Source: VAZQ01 sp045811525
GTDB taxonomy: Bacteria; Pseudomonadota; Alphaproteobacteria; Rhizobiales; Xanthobacteraceae
Reading direction: 5' to 3'
Length of the DNA stretch: 64,000 nucleotides
NCBI GenBank assembly: GCA_045811525.1
Contig: JBJMTV010000016.1
Location: forward strand, 283,844-347,843
Shown here: positions 15,635-24,617 of the stretch, piece after piece
Layout: every line of letters begins with the position of its first letter
Numbering within the stretch: position 1 is the stretch's first letter
The notes under the pieces: generated by a model
What the model saw: the letters and a program-made list of their open reading frames with translations, nothing else
Told to the model about the DNA's origin: nothing
The model's database searches: none
Program-made: the position numbers and the translations under genes

Positions 15635-15763
15635 CTACATGAACCCTGTTCCGTGCGCCGCTTCTGCGCTGCCCGCGCCTGCCGCCACGCCAGTTGGTTC
15701 CTCGTCACACCATAATCGAGTGACCGCCTTGCCCGCTCCGGTGCAAACGTGCCGGTGAACGCC

Positions 15764-16555
15764 TCAGTCGCGGCGCCGCCTCTGCCTCTTCTCGGCGCCG
15801 CTCAGCAGGATCTGGCGCGGCACAAAGCGCACGAGGGCACCCACGAGCCTGTTGGGTGTGCCGGGGATCACCACGCGCCGCCCTTGCTTGAGCGCCTGAT
15901 AGGCTTCGCGGGCCACCCGCTCGGCGGAACGTTCGAGCAGGCGCGGGAACACGTCCATGCTGATGCCGGCACGCGCCTGGAATTCCGTCGCCACTGGTCC
16001 GGGACAAACCGCCGTGACGCGCACGCCCTTCGGCTTAAGCTCCTGGTGCAGCGCCTCGCTGAAGGAGAGCACATAAGCCTTGGTCGCGTAGTAGACCGCC
16101 ATGCCTGGCCCCGGCAGGAATGCCGCCAGCGACGCGAGGTTGAGGATGCCACCCTTGCGGCGCTCGAGAGTGTCGAGGAAGGCAAGCGAGAGATCCGTGA
16201 GAGCGCGGATGTTGAGATCGATCATCGCCAGCTGCTGGGCACGGTCGAGCTCCGCGGCCGGCCCGAGCAAGCCGAAGCCCGCATTATTGACGATCACCTC
16301 GGGCTCGAGGCTCCGGCGCGCGAGCGCCTCGCCGATATCGCGCACGGCATCGATGCGCGTCACATCCATGCGCAGAACGACCGGCCGGCTCATGCCCTTG
16401 GCGGCGATCGCATCGGCAAGCGTGTTGAGGGCCTGCTCGCGTCTGGCAATGAGCACGAGCTCATGGCCGTGCGCGGCAAACTCGTGCGCGAGGGCCGCGC
16501 CGATGCCGGCAGATGCGCCGGTGATCACTGTCACCGCACGCTTCTGCTCGGTCAC
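15764..16555 (-). CDS. Short-chain dehydrogenase/reductase (SDR) family protein
   Basis: Predicted 263 aa. The cofactor motif 'TGASAGIG' (residues 12-19), 'NNAGFG', the catalytic Ser in 'ILNLASLAAF' and Tyr-x3-Lys in 'YYATKAY' make a classical SDR. The late 'VCPGPVATEF' fits as well. Translation probably starts at GTG 16555, overlapping the stop of the TerB-like gene (GTGA), so the two are translationally coupled. The substrate is unknown. It ends about 130 bases from the RAYT remnant region. Confidence 0.88.
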   Translation of the reverse strand: MTEQKRAVTVITGASAGIGAALAHEFAAHGHELVLIARREQALNTLADAIAAKGMSRPVVLRMDVTRIDAVRDIGEALARRSLEPEVIVNNAGFGLLGPAAELDRAQQLAMIDLNIRALTDLSLAFLDTLERRKGGILNLASLAAFLPGPGMAVYYATKAYVLSFSEALHQELKPKGVRVTAVCPGPVATEFQARAGISMDVFPRLLERSAERVAREAYQALKQGRRVVIPGTPNRLVGALVRFVPRQILLSGAEKRQRRRRD

Positions 16556-17022
16556 TTGCGCTCGCTCCCAAGCTGACGCGCGACCTGCTGTCCGAGCTCG
16601 ATCCGCTCGCGCGAGGACACGCCGAGAAGGTCGGCGGCCCGCCACATCAAGTTGCTCTCGAACTCCGTCACGCGCCCGTCGGCATAAACCACCTCCCACA
16701 TCATCTCGACAATGCGCTGGCGGCCGCCCTCGTTCAGTGAGCGGTTGAGCAGACTGGTAAAGTGATAGAGGTCGACGGCATCGTGCTCGGCCTCGGTGGC
16801 CTCGGAGACAAGCTCCTCGGCATCGGCCTGATCGAGACCGAACTGGGCACGGATGACGTCGTGCAGCTTCGCGCGCTCGGCGGCTGACACAGTGCCGTCA
16901 ATGGCCGCCGCGTGCACGAGCAACGCCGCCGCCGCCAATCGATAATCATTGCGCTCGAAATGGGTCGGGTGCTTGCTGCCGGCCGCAACGTCGGACAAAA
17001 ATTTGCGAAAGCCCTGGAACAT
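16552..17022 (-). CDS. TerB-like (tellurite-resistance/DUF533-type) helical protein
   Basis: Predicted 156 aa from ATG 17022 with GGGGAA upstream. 'YRLAAAALLVHAAAIDGTVS' with 'AAERAKLHDVI', then 'RIVEMMWEVVYADGRVTEFE' and 'SNLMWRAADLLGV', form the repeated helix pairs with acidic D-G-x-(V) loops that define TerB-like domains. Family members bind metal in the acidic loops and are linked to membrane stress, but actual tellurite resistance should not be assumed. It is coupled to the downstream SDR gene; 95 bases separate it from tadD. Confidence 0.82.
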   Translation of the reverse strand: MFQGFRKFLSDVAAGSKHPTHFERNDYRLAAAALLVHAAAIDGTVSAAERAKLHDVIRAQFGLDQADAEELVSEATEAEHDAVDLYHFTSLLNRSLNEGGRQRIVEMMWEVVYADGRVTEFESNLMWRAADLLGVSSRERIELGQQVARQLGSERK

Positions 17023-17117
17023 GGTTCCCCGGTCAATGCGGCTCGAGGTTTGGGATAACGGGGTGTCAGGAATGCACGGCCCGGTGGCAATGTCCAGGCG
17101 GCACCGCGGCGGCCGCG

Positions 17118-17756
17118 TTACTGCACCGCTTTGCCCTTGCGATAGCTCACGTCGAGAAGCTCGAGATTGTTCTTGATGTAGGGATTGGCCGGATCCTGCA
17201 CCTGTGCCTGCAACAAGGTCTCTTGTGCGCGGCGGTAGTCTCCGCGCAACATATAAGAATAGCCCCAATTGTTGAGCAGCTCAGCTTGCGGTCCGGCGAT
17301 CTTCATCGCCTGCGCATAAGCGCGGTCCGCCAGATCCCAGCGACGCAAACGATCGTAGGAGGCAGCTAGGCCATTCCAGGCCTCCACGTCACGCGGGTGC
17401 TGCTCCACGGCGCGACGGAAATGCCGCTCGGCCAAGCCGAAATTTGCCGAGCGGAAGTATTTTTTGCCGAGGCTGAGACCGTCTTTCGGGTCGTTGCCCA
17501 GGAGGCCTTTCGGCGCGTCGTCAGCACTGCCCGGCCCCGGCGGCACCCCGGCAGTGGTGCCCGTCTCGTTCCCGTCAAGGTCCATCGGCGTTGGTGAAGG
17601 CTCGGTCGCCTCCGAGCTTGGCTGCAGCAGGCTGCCAAGCTTGGTCGAGGTTTCGCAGCCGTTGAGCCAAAGGAGGCACGTCAGCGTCGCCAGCAAAGCC
17701 TGAGCTCGTCTCCCTCCCATGCGCCCGTTCCCCCGGCTAGCAAGCGGATGGTTCAC
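17118..17756 (-). CDS. tadD: Tad pilus lipoprotein TadD (TPR)
   Basis: Predicted 212 aa. The N-terminus has a lipoprotein signal ('LLATLTCLLWLNGC', lipobox Leu-Asn-Gly-Cys). A Pro/Asp-rich linker is followed by TPR units: 'FGLAERHFRRAVEQHPRDV', 'EAWNGLAASYDRLRRWDLAD' and 'LLNNWGYSYMLRGDYRRAQE'. TadD-type pilotins assist Tad pilus assembly at the outer membrane. It is the last gene of the minus-strand Tad locus, 149 bases after tadC. The start may alternatively be the internal ATG giving 'MGGRRAQALL'. Confidence 0.85.
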   Translation of the reverse strand: MNHPLASRGNGRMGGRRAQALLATLTCLLWLNGCETSTKLGSLLQPSSEATEPSPTPMDLDGNETGTTAGVPPGPGSADDAPKGLLGNDPKDGLSLGKKYFRSANFGLAERHFRRAVEQHPRDVEAWNGLAASYDRLRRWDLADRAYAQAMKIAGPQAELLNNWGYSYMLRGDYRRAQETLLQAQVQDPANPYIKNNLELLDVSYRKGKAVQ

Positions 17757-17905
17757 CCCGCCGAGGCGAAAGCACGCACGCGACGCTCCGCACCGCTATC
17801 GATACACCGGAGCGGCGAAGCTAGGTCATGATGGTTAAGAATCCCTCCCGCACGGCACCGACCAGCAGCGGGTCTGGGACGTTGCTTGAGGTCGGCCAGG
17901 AAGCC

Positions 17906-18880
17906 TCAGTAGTGCCCGGTGTAGAGGCGCACGATCACCGGCAGCAAGATCACGACGAACAACACCGGGAAAATGCAAACCATCATCGGGATGGAGAGCT
18001 TGGCGGGCAGGCTATAGGCCTTTTCCTCGGCGCGGGAGAGGCGCTTGTGGCGCATGTCGTCGCTGTAGACGCGCAGCGCTTCGGTGATGCTGGAGCCGAG
18101 CTCGGCCGATTGCTGAATAAGCGTGGCGAACGATCGCGCCTCCTCCAGACCGAGCCTGTCACCGAAATGCTCGAGCGCGTCGGTCATGCTGCGACCAGCC
18201 CTGATCTCAAGGTTCGCCATCTGGATATTGGCGCACAGCGAGGGATACGAGTCACCCAGCTCGCGTCCGACCCGTTCCAGGGAACCTTCCATGCTGAGCC
18301 CGGAATCCGCACAGACGACCAGCAGATCCATGAAGTCTGGGAAGCCGGCGCGATGCTGGTTGCGTCGCTGTGATCGGCGCCGGTCGAGATAAACGCTGGG
18401 TCCTACATAGCCGAGGATCCCTCCAACGATGATGGCGAGCCAAAGCAGCGCTCCTTTCAACGCGACGACGAGCGGCACCAGGAAGAAGACTGCAAGCCCC
18501 AACGCAACGGCCAAAATGGTACGCGCAACGAAGAAAAACCCGACCGCCCGCGGGTCGAAGATACCGGCTTGAATCATCCGCCGGCGCAACACTTTCATCT
18601 CGCCCTTGTCCTTGTCACTGACGAGGTAATGACGCGTGGTATAGTCGATGAGGCGCTGCACGGCCCTGCGGCTGGAGGAGCGCAGATCCCGCCCGTCCGC
18701 CATTTCGTCGGAATATTCGGCAATACCGGCCGCGCGGCGCTTGACCGCTCCGCGCGCCCGCGCTGCCGCCATGATGCCGAAGGTCAAAACGGCAGTGGCG
18801 AGAAACACTAAGATCGTCAGCATCAGCATGGAGCTGTCGAGCGCATGAACCAGCGTGTCTGCGAAGCCGCGCATGCTCAT
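17906..18880 (-). CDS. tadC: Tad pilus inner-membrane platform protein TadC
   Basis: Predicted 324 aa with type II secretion F-like architecture: an N-terminal TM, 'RRRMIQAGIFDPRAVGFFFV' followed by paired TMs, then the cytoplasmic T2SF domain 'FPDFMDLLVVCADSGLSME' and 'SFATLIQQSAELGSSITEAL', and a C-terminal TM ('PMMVCIFPVLFVVILLPVIV'). The ATG at 18880 overlaps the tadB stop (ATGA). It forms the platform with TadB that couples the CpaF ATPase to pilin assembly. Confidence 0.93.
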   Translation of the reverse strand: MSMRGFADTLVHALDSSMLMLTILVFLATAVLTFGIMAAARARGAVKRRAAGIAEYSDEMADGRDLRSSSRRAVQRLIDYTTRHYLVSDKDKGEMKVLRRRMIQAGIFDPRAVGFFFVARTILAVALGLAVFFLVPLVVALKGALLWLAIIVGGILGYVGPSVYLDRRRSQRRNQHRAGFPDFMDLLVVCADSGLSMEGSLERVGRELGDSYPSLCANIQMANLEIRAGRSMTDALEHFGDRLGLEEARSFATLIQQSAELGSSITEALRVYSDDMRHKRLSRAEEKAYSLPAKLSIPMMVCIFPVLFVVILLPVIVRLYTGHY

Positions 18881-19845
18881 ATCCTGAAATTTACCATGCG
18901 GAACATGATCAGGTTGCCGATCCCCATCCAACCGGCAGCCATTGCCAAGGCAGTCTTGGTGATCGGCTCGGACCAGACGCTGGCATAGAAATCGGGCGCC
19001 ACCACCTGGATGATCAGGAACATGGCGATCGGCAGCGATGACAGAATGATCGCGGACGCCCTGCCTTCCGCTGCCAGTGCGCGAATTTTACGGCGCATCT
19101 TGAAGCGCTGGCGGATGACACTCGAGAGATTTTCAAGGATCTCGCCGAGATTGCCTCCGGTGGAGCCTTGTATCGCGACCGCGGTCACAAACAACGGAAG
19201 ATCATCCTGTCCGATGCGGAAATTGAGATTGCGGAGTGCAGTCTCCAGGTCTGAGCCATAGGTGATCTCATCCGCCACGATGCCGAATTCGCTGCCGATC
19301 GGATCCGCCATCTCGCGAGCTACCATGCTGATGGCGATCGGCACGGGGTGACCAGCGCGCAGGCTGCGCACGATCATGTCGAGCCCATCCGGGAACTGGG
19401 CGGCGAAGCGCTTCTGTCGGCGCGAACGCAGGAAGCGCAAAACAAGATAAGGCAGCGCGCTGACGCAGAGGACACCACTCAGCAGCGCCTGCTGAAGATC
19501 GCCTCGCACCACCAGAGTGACGACGAATGCCGCAACTGCGCCTATACCGATGATGGTGAACAGCTTGTTCAGGCCGAGCGTCAGTCCCGATTGCAGCACC
19601 AGACGGTTCAAGCCCTGCAATGTGAGCTTGTATTTGCCGGCGCCGGTCAGCCCGCGCTCCTTGCGCAACTGCACCAGGATGTTCTCGCGGTTCGGCTCGT
19701 CGCGCAGGAGCTTCAGCCGACGGTTGACGTTCTTTCGATACGAGGCGCCGGAAAAGACCAGAAGGTAGCAGCCCTCGGCAAACAGCCCCGCCGACGCGGC
19801 CACCAGAAAATAGATCACATAGATGGGGTCGAGCTCGAACAACAT
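18877..19845 (-). CDS. tadB: Tad pilus inner-membrane platform protein TadB
   Basis: Predicted 322 aa. Same T2SF plan as TadC: N-terminal TM ('YVIYFLVAASAGLFAEGCYL'), 'LNRLVLQSGLTLGLNKLFTI', the core 'FPDGLDMIVRSLRAGHPV', 'VAIQGSTGGNLGEILENLS', and C-terminal TMs. The gene follows cpaF by 6 bases and overlaps tadC by 4, a tight operon. It lacks the long N-terminal extension of some TadBs but is otherwise complete. Confidence 0.93.
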   Translation of the reverse strand: MLFELDPIYVIYFLVAASAGLFAEGCYLLVFSGASYRKNVNRRLKLLRDEPNRENILVQLRKERGLTGAGKYKLTLQGLNRLVLQSGLTLGLNKLFTIIGIGAVAAFVVTLVVRGDLQQALLSGVLCVSALPYLVLRFLRSRRQKRFAAQFPDGLDMIVRSLRAGHPVPIAISMVAREMADPIGSEFGIVADEITYGSDLETALRNLNFRIGQDDLPLFVTAVAIQGSTGGNLGEILENLSSVIRQRFKMRRKIRALAAEGRASAIILSSLPIAMFLIIQVVAPDFYASVWSEPITKTALAMAAGWMGIGNLIMFRMVNFRI

Positions 19846-19851
19846 ATCCGA

Positions 19852-21276
19852 TCAGAGCGGCTGCGACGGGTCGAAATAGCTGCCGGGAATCTTGATGTCC
19901 ATGGCAGCAAGCTCACCGAGGAAGCGTGGACGCACTCCGGTGGCCTTGAAGTGCCCGACCACCGCATGGTCCGGAGCGGTGCCGGTGCGCACAAACTTGA
20001 AGATCTCCTGCATCTGGATGATGTCGCCTTCCATCCCGGTGATTTCGGCGATGGAGGTCACCTTGCGTTTGCCATCGGACAGGCGCTGGAGTTGCACGAT
20101 CAGTCGGATCGCTGCAGCGATCTGACCGCGTATCGATGTGACGGTCATCGGCAGGCCGGCCATGCCGACCATCTGCTCGAGACGCGAGATGGCATCACGC
20201 GGTGTATTGGCGTGTATCGTCGCCATCGAGCCCTCGTGGCCGGTATTCATCGCCTGCAGCATGTCGAACGCTTCCTCGCCTCGACACTCGCCAAGAATGA
20301 TGCGGTCGGGGCGCATGCGCAGAGCGTTCTTCACGAGCTCCCGCTGCCGGATCTCGCCTTTTCCTTCGATGCTTGGTGGCCTCGTCTCCATGCGCCCGAC
20401 ATGCGGCTGCTGGAGCTGCAACTCGGCGGCATCCTCGATCGTAAGCAGCCGCTCCTTTTCGGAAATGAACGCCGAGAGGGCGTTGAGCATGGTGGTTTTG
20501 CCGGAGCCTGTACCGCCGGAGATAATGGTGGTGACGCGTGCCTTGACCGCAGCGGCAAGGAGCTCCGCCATGGGCGGACGCAACGCGCCGATTTCGACGA
20601 GCTTGTTCAGGTTGAACGGCTTCTTCGAGAATTTGCGGATCGAGACCAGAGGACCGTCGACTCCGATCGGCCGCACCGCCACGTTCACGCGCGAGCCGTC
20701 GAGCAGCCGCGCGTCGCACATCGGGTGAGACTCATCGACCCGGCGTCCCACAGCCGAGACGATCTTGTTGACGATGCGCAGCAGGTGCGCCTCGTCCTTG
20801 AAGCGTACCCCGCATGGCTCGAGCATGCCGCCACGTTCGACGTAGACGCATTCATGGCCGTTTATCAGGATGTCGCTGATGCTTGGGTCTTTGAGGAGCG
20901 GCTCGAGCGGACCAAGCCCGGTCATCTCATCCAGAATCTCGGAGACGAAATCATTGAGCTCTTGTTGGTTGAGCGCCAGCCGTTCGACGAGGATGTACTG
21001 AGTGACCAGCTGGTGCACGTGAGTGCGGACATGCTCGTCGGGCAGCTTGTCGAGCGCCTGCAGGTTGATCTCCTCGATCAGGCGCCGGTGCAGACGCACC
21101 TTGGCATCGAGGAGCTTGTCACTTTGCAGCGGGTTGTGGTTGGCTACCGGCACCGCCGGCTCGGCTTCCGCCTCGGGCAACACCGTCGCTGACACGCCGC
21201 CAAACTGCGGCGAGGCCTCGTTCAGTGAGCCGACCTCTGCAGCGGAGCTGCGCCTTGCCGTGAAGCGACCAATCAT
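19852..21276 (-). CDS. cpaF: Tad pilus assembly ATPase CpaF/TadA
   Basis: Predicted 474 aa. Secretion-ATPase motifs are visible: Walker A 'GGTGSGKTT' (residues 254-262), Asp box region near 'LLTIEDAAELQL', Walker B 'RIILGECRGEEA' (325-336) and the His box 'TGHEGSMATIHAN' (345-357). The N-terminal region 'GLGPLEPLLKDPSISDILIN' is typical of the VirB11/TadA type. It hydrolyses ATP to drive pilus fibre assembly (and, in some systems, retraction). It is followed at once by tadB. Confidence 0.96.
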   Translation of the reverse strand: MIGRFTARRSSAAEVGSLNEASPQFGGVSATVLPEAEAEPAVPVANHNPLQSDKLLDAKVRLHRRLIEEINLQALDKLPDEHVRTHVHQLVTQYILVERLALNQQELNDFVSEILDEMTGLGPLEPLLKDPSISDILINGHECVYVERGGMLEPCGVRFKDEAHLLRIVNKIVSAVGRRVDESHPMCDARLLDGSRVNVAVRPIGVDGPLVSIRKFSKKPFNLNKLVEIGALRPPMAELLAAAVKARVTTIISGGTGSGKTTMLNALSAFISEKERLLTIEDAAELQLQQPHVGRMETRPPSIEGKGEIRQRELVKNALRMRPDRIILGECRGEEAFDMLQAMNTGHEGSMATIHANTPRDAISRLEQMVGMAGLPMTVTSIRGQIAAAIRLIVQLQRLSDGKRKVTSIAEITGMEGDIIQMQEIFKFVRTGTAPDHAVVGHFKATGVRPRFLGELAAMDIKIPGSYFDPSQPL

Positions 21277-21325
21277 CGACTGTTCGCGCTGCGTCCCCGG
21301 CGACGCGGCGCCTCCCTTTCAGTGC

Positions 21326-22537
21326 CTAAAGAGCGGCCCGAGAGCTTGCGGCTCGCGCTGGCGCCGGCGATTGCCTTGCGGCTTCCGGCAGAATGAGCTT
21401 CCTCAACTCGAGCGTGATGCCGTTTGAGCGCTTCACCTCGTCGAGTGGGACGCCGCGGTCTATAGCCTCGCGCACCAACGCATAATCATTGGGAAGACAA
21501 GTGGCGAACGACTCTCCCAGCACTTGCTGGATATCGCTCTTGCGCAGCCCCGAGGAGAACAGGCGCTGCACAAAGCGGTTGATGATGACGCGCGGCTGCG
21601 GCCCGTCGCCGAGGCGCTCGCGAATGGCGTCGACCAGCTGCTTTGCCTGGCGCAAGCCGGGGACGGTCATCTCGCTGACGATGAAAAGCGCATTCGAGCC
21701 GAGCAGAACGCTATCGGTCCAGGAAAACCAGGTGCGCGGCATGTCGAATACGACGTAATCGAAATGCGCAGACACGGTATCAAGGAGGCGTGTGACGACA
21801 TCGGGATTGAAGGAGCGCATCTCAGCCGGACGATTTGGCGCGGCGATCACGGCGAGGCCCGAAGGATGATGCGACAGCATCACCTCGAGCAACTGGCGAT
21901 CGAGCCGCTCCGGGCGGAGCTCGATCTCGTCAAGGTTGAGACGCGGCTCGAGGTCGAGGTAGTCGGCGCAGGCGCCGTGCTGAAAGTCGAGATCGACTAG
22001 GCATGTCGCCGTCTTGCCGCGCGCACCCGCGTTGAGGAGCATCATCGCGCTTTGGACGGCAAGGGTCGTCACTCCGGCGCCGCCGACGGCCGACAGAAAA
22101 GTATAGATCTGCGCCTCGGATCGTTCCGCATTGTTCGAGACCTGGGCCACGCGTGCGCAGGTGCGCACCAGCTCGACTGGCGAAACCGGCTTCACCAGAA
22201 AATCCGCCACCCGCATCTGCAGGAGCGTGCGAGCGACATTGGCATCGAAACTCTGCGACACCGCGATCACCGGCGGCCGCAACCCTGTTCGCGCCATCAA
22301 CCGCTCGAGGCCCGCCATCTCGTCCGGCTGCCCGGCATCCACGTCGATCACCGCGACGGTCGCGCCGGCGAGATCGAGCTCCCCATCGGCTTCATTGAGC
22401 CTGCGGGGCACGATGCGCAGGACGGTCTGCTCGCTGCTCGCGAATGTCTGTTCTGCCTGCTCCGCGAATGCAGCATCGGCCGTGAGCACTACCATGTGGG
22501 TTTTGCTCGGCTCGCTGTTGAGGCGGCTGATTCTCAT
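21326..22537 (-). CDS. cpaE: Tad pilus localisation protein CpaE/TadZ
   Basis: Predicted 403 aa. Residues ~10-135 form an atypical receiver-like domain ('VAVIDVDAGQPDEM', 'VADFLVKPVSPVELV'). From about 145 there is a ParA/MinD-type ATPase with a deviant P-loop 'SAVGGAGVTTLAVQ' that lacks the first Lys seen in canonical KGGxGxTT, then 'CLVDLDFQHGACADYLDLE' and 'YVVFDMPRTW'. TadZ proteins place the pilus apparatus at the cell pole. The missing lysine suggests altered nucleotide handling, as reported for some CpaE/TadZ relatives. Confidence 0.92.
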   Translation of the reverse strand: MRISRLNSEPSKTHMVVLTADAAFAEQAEQTFASSEQTVLRIVPRRLNEADGELDLAGATVAVIDVDAGQPDEMAGLERLMARTGLRPPVIAVSQSFDANVARTLLQMRVADFLVKPVSPVELVRTCARVAQVSNNAERSEAQIYTFLSAVGGAGVTTLAVQSAMMLLNAGARGKTATCLVDLDFQHGACADYLDLEPRLNLDEIELRPERLDRQLLEVMLSHHPSGLAVIAAPNRPAEMRSFNPDVVTRLLDTVSAHFDYVVFDMPRTWFSWTDSVLLGSNALFIVSEMTVPGLRQAKQLVDAIRERLGDGPQPRVIINRFVQRLFSSGLRKSDIQQVLGESFATCLPNDYALVREAIDRGVPLDEVKRSNGITLELRKLILPEAARQSPAPARAASSRAAL

Positions 22538-22573
22538 GAGCGCTCTCGCATCGCCTGGCGCAGTCCCGTCAGC

Positions 22574-22960
22574 TCACCTGACGGGGGCGGCCGGAGCCGG
22601 AAGCTGTGTGGCGGCCCGCTTGCGGGCCGTGCAGTCGGCGGCTTCCTGGCGCTGTTGCTGCTGCTGCACGAGGGAGCTGGTGGTGCGGCTTGCCGGAGGC
22701 ATCACGTTGTTCTCGCGATAGCATTCGACGGCCACCTGCATGCGCTGTCCGTCGAAGGCAAAATTCTTGTCGCCCACATAGCGTGGCCAGGGGTCGATCA
22801 TCTGAGCCACACGGTTGGCATCGATGTGGTCAGCGGCGCCAAGCGATACCGTCTCGCGGCGATCGTAGTAGATGTCCGAGCAGGCGTTGAGCGACATGCA
22901 GACCGCAAGACAAGCCAGCAGCGGCTTACGGCGGACTTCAGTCCTTGACGGCGACGACAT
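22574..22960 (-). CDS. Small CpaD-position lipoprotein of the Tad locus
   Basis: Predicted 128 aa from ATG 22960, which overlaps the end of cpaC by 23 bases and follows GGAG. The N-terminus has a lipobox ('LLACLAVCMSLNAC', cleavage before Cys). The mature part has a conserved-looking block 'ADHIDANRVAQMIDPWPRYV' and ends in a Gln/Ala-rich tail. Position between cpaC and cpaE is that of CpaD, but it is much shorter than usual CpaD (about 200 aa) and lacks a recognisable CpaD core. It is either a reduced CpaD or an unrelated secretin helper. Confidence 0.65.
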   Translation of the reverse strand: MSSPSRTEVRRKPLLACLAVCMSLNACSDIYYDRRETVSLGAADHIDANRVAQMIDPWPRYVGDKNFAFDGQRMQVAVECYRENNVMPPASRTTSSLVQQQQQRQEAADCTARKRAATQLPAPAAPVR

Positions 22961-24617
22961 TGCCCCACTCCTTGCGCATATCCAGAATGTGCCCGACGAA
23001 CTTGTGCTGATGGCCCGCCGCCATTCGCGCCTGCGCCGGCGTGACCTCACCCTGACCCATCAGGAAGAAATCGAGATCGTTGGCGGGCAGGCTGTTGTCG
23101 AGCGGTGTCCTGACCGTGTCACCCGGACGCGTCGGACGCACCAGGCGAGGCGTGACGATGACCGCGAGATCCGTCTCATCCTTCTGGTAGCGTTTGCTGG
23201 AAAACAGAGCTCCCAGCACCGGCACGTCGCCGATCCAAGGCAGCTGCTGCTGTGCGGTCTCGCTCTTGCTCTGCAACAGTCCGGCGATGACGAAGCTCTG
23301 GCCGTCGCGCAGCTCGACGGTGGTCGAGGCGGTGCGCAGCTTCAGCGGCGGTATGGAGTAGCCCTGGAACTGGACGGGATGGCTGAAATCGAGCTCGCTC
23401 ACCTCGGGCACGATCTTGAGGTTGATCAGCCCGTTCCTCAGTACCGTCGGCGTAAACGCCAGGCCGACGCCATATTTCTTGTAGTCGATGGTGACCGTGC
23501 CAAGGCCTCCCGGCACCGGGATCGGATACTCGCCGCCGGCGAGGAAGCTTGCCGTATCACCGGAAAGCGCGACAAGATTTGGCTCGGCGAGACTGCGGAT
23601 CAGGCCTTTCTGCTCGAGCGCGTTGATCGCGACATCGAGCGAAAAGGCGCCACGCGACATGCTCCCGAGCAGAAAGCCGAATGGAGCCGTGCCTGACAGG
23701 AGACCCGCGGCGACGATCGGCGATATCGGCAGCTGCTGCGCCGGAATATTGGGACCGCCGCCCTGCGTGCCCGGCTGCTGGAAGGGACCACCGGGCGTGG
23801 TCACGGGAAGCTTGTTGGACTCAAGGCGTGAGCCGATATTGGTGAGAGTGTTCTTGCCAAAGCTATTCCACTGAACGCCGAGCTCACGGCTGGCGTCGCG
23901 GCTGGCCTCCACGAATCGCACCTCCAGCACGACCTGCTGCGGCTGCAGCACTTGGACGGTGTTGATGATGTCGGGCGCGAACTGGCGCGCGATCACCACG
24001 GCCTTGTCGAGCGTGCTCGCATCATGCGAGCTGCCGGAGAGCATGATGCGACCGTTGACCGTGGACACCTTGATCCCGTCGCCGGCAATGTGACGCAACT
24101 CGGTGGCCAGCCGGGAGACGTCATAGGAGACCTCGACATCGAAGATGCCGACTTGCCGCTTGCCTTCGCCATAGATCGATACGCGGGTCGAGCCGATCTT
24201 CTTGCCGAGTATCGAGAGCGTGCGATCGGTCAACGGAGTTACATCCGCCACCTCCGCGTCGCCGATCGTCACGTCGGTGAACGGCGCGTCGATGCGCACA
24301 TCCTCGGTCTTGCCGACCGGAACAGCGACGAGTGTCGTGCGCGACGCGACGCTTATCGCGAGCGAGCGCTGTGCGTGTGCAGCGCCGACGATGACCGGTG
24401 AGAACGGGCACGTAGCGATCAGGGCGCCGGCGGTCAGCATCGCGAGCGAGCGGTGCCTACCACCCGGCCACCTTTCGCTTGACGTCCGCTCCACTGCGGT
24501 GCCTCTGTTTTGCAATCGCCACCCCCCGGTTGCGAATTGCCGCACTTCTTGTTTATCCACCTTCATTCCCCCCTCACGCCGCGACGTCCCCAAAAGCCGA
24601 GCCTGCTCGCGTTTCAC
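22938..24617 (-). CDS. cpaC: Tad pilus outer-membrane secretin CpaC/RcpA
   Basis: Up to 559 aa. An N-terminal hydrophobic signal ('SLAMLTAGALIATCPF') precedes a BON/pilus-domain ('GSTRVSIYGEGKRQVGIFDV', 'GRIMLSGSSHDASTLDKAV') and the secretin core: 'VVLEVRFVEASRDASRELGV', 'GEYPIPVPG', 'YKKYGVGLAFTPTVL', 'VELRDGQSFVIAGLL' and the C-terminal 'LPWIGDVPVLGALFSS'. It forms the outer-membrane channel for the pilus. GTG 24617 overlaps the cpaB stop (GTGA) with GGAG upstream; ATG 24566, just after a GGGGGGA tract, is an alternative start that keeps the signal peptide. Confidence 0.93.
   Translation of the reverse strand: MKREQARLLGTSRREGGMKVDKQEVRQFATGGWRLQNRGTAVERTSSERWPGGRHRSLAMLTAGALIATCPFSPVIVGAAHAQRSLAISVASRTTLVAVPVGKTEDVRIDAPFTDVTIGDAEVADVTPLTDRTLSILGKKIGSTRVSIYGEGKRQVGIFDVEVSYDVSRLATELRHIAGDGIKVSTVNGRIMLSGSSHDASTLDKAVVIARQFAPDIINTVQVLQPQQVVLEVRFVEASRDASRELGVQWNSFGKNTLTNIGSRLESNKLPVTTPGGPFQQPGTQGGGPNIPAQQLPISPIVAAGLLSGTAPFGFLLGSMSRGAFSLDVAINALEQKGLIRSLAEPNLVALSGDTASFLAGGEYPIPVPGGLGTVTIDYKKYGVGLAFTPTVLRNGLINLKIVPEVSELDFSHPVQFQGYSIPPLKLRTASTTVELRDGQSFVIAGLLQSKSETAQQQLPWIGDVPVLGALFSSKRYQKDETDLAVIVTPRLVRPTRPGDTVRTPLDNSLPANDLDFFLMGQGEVTPAQARMAAGHQHKFVGHILDMRKEWGNVVAVKD

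Noticed and set aside
19348..21192. A 614-residue plus-strand open frame opposite tadB and cpaF
   Set aside because: Its sequence is rich in His/Arg/Glu of shadow-frame type, with no motif; the minus strand carries unmistakable Tad genes.
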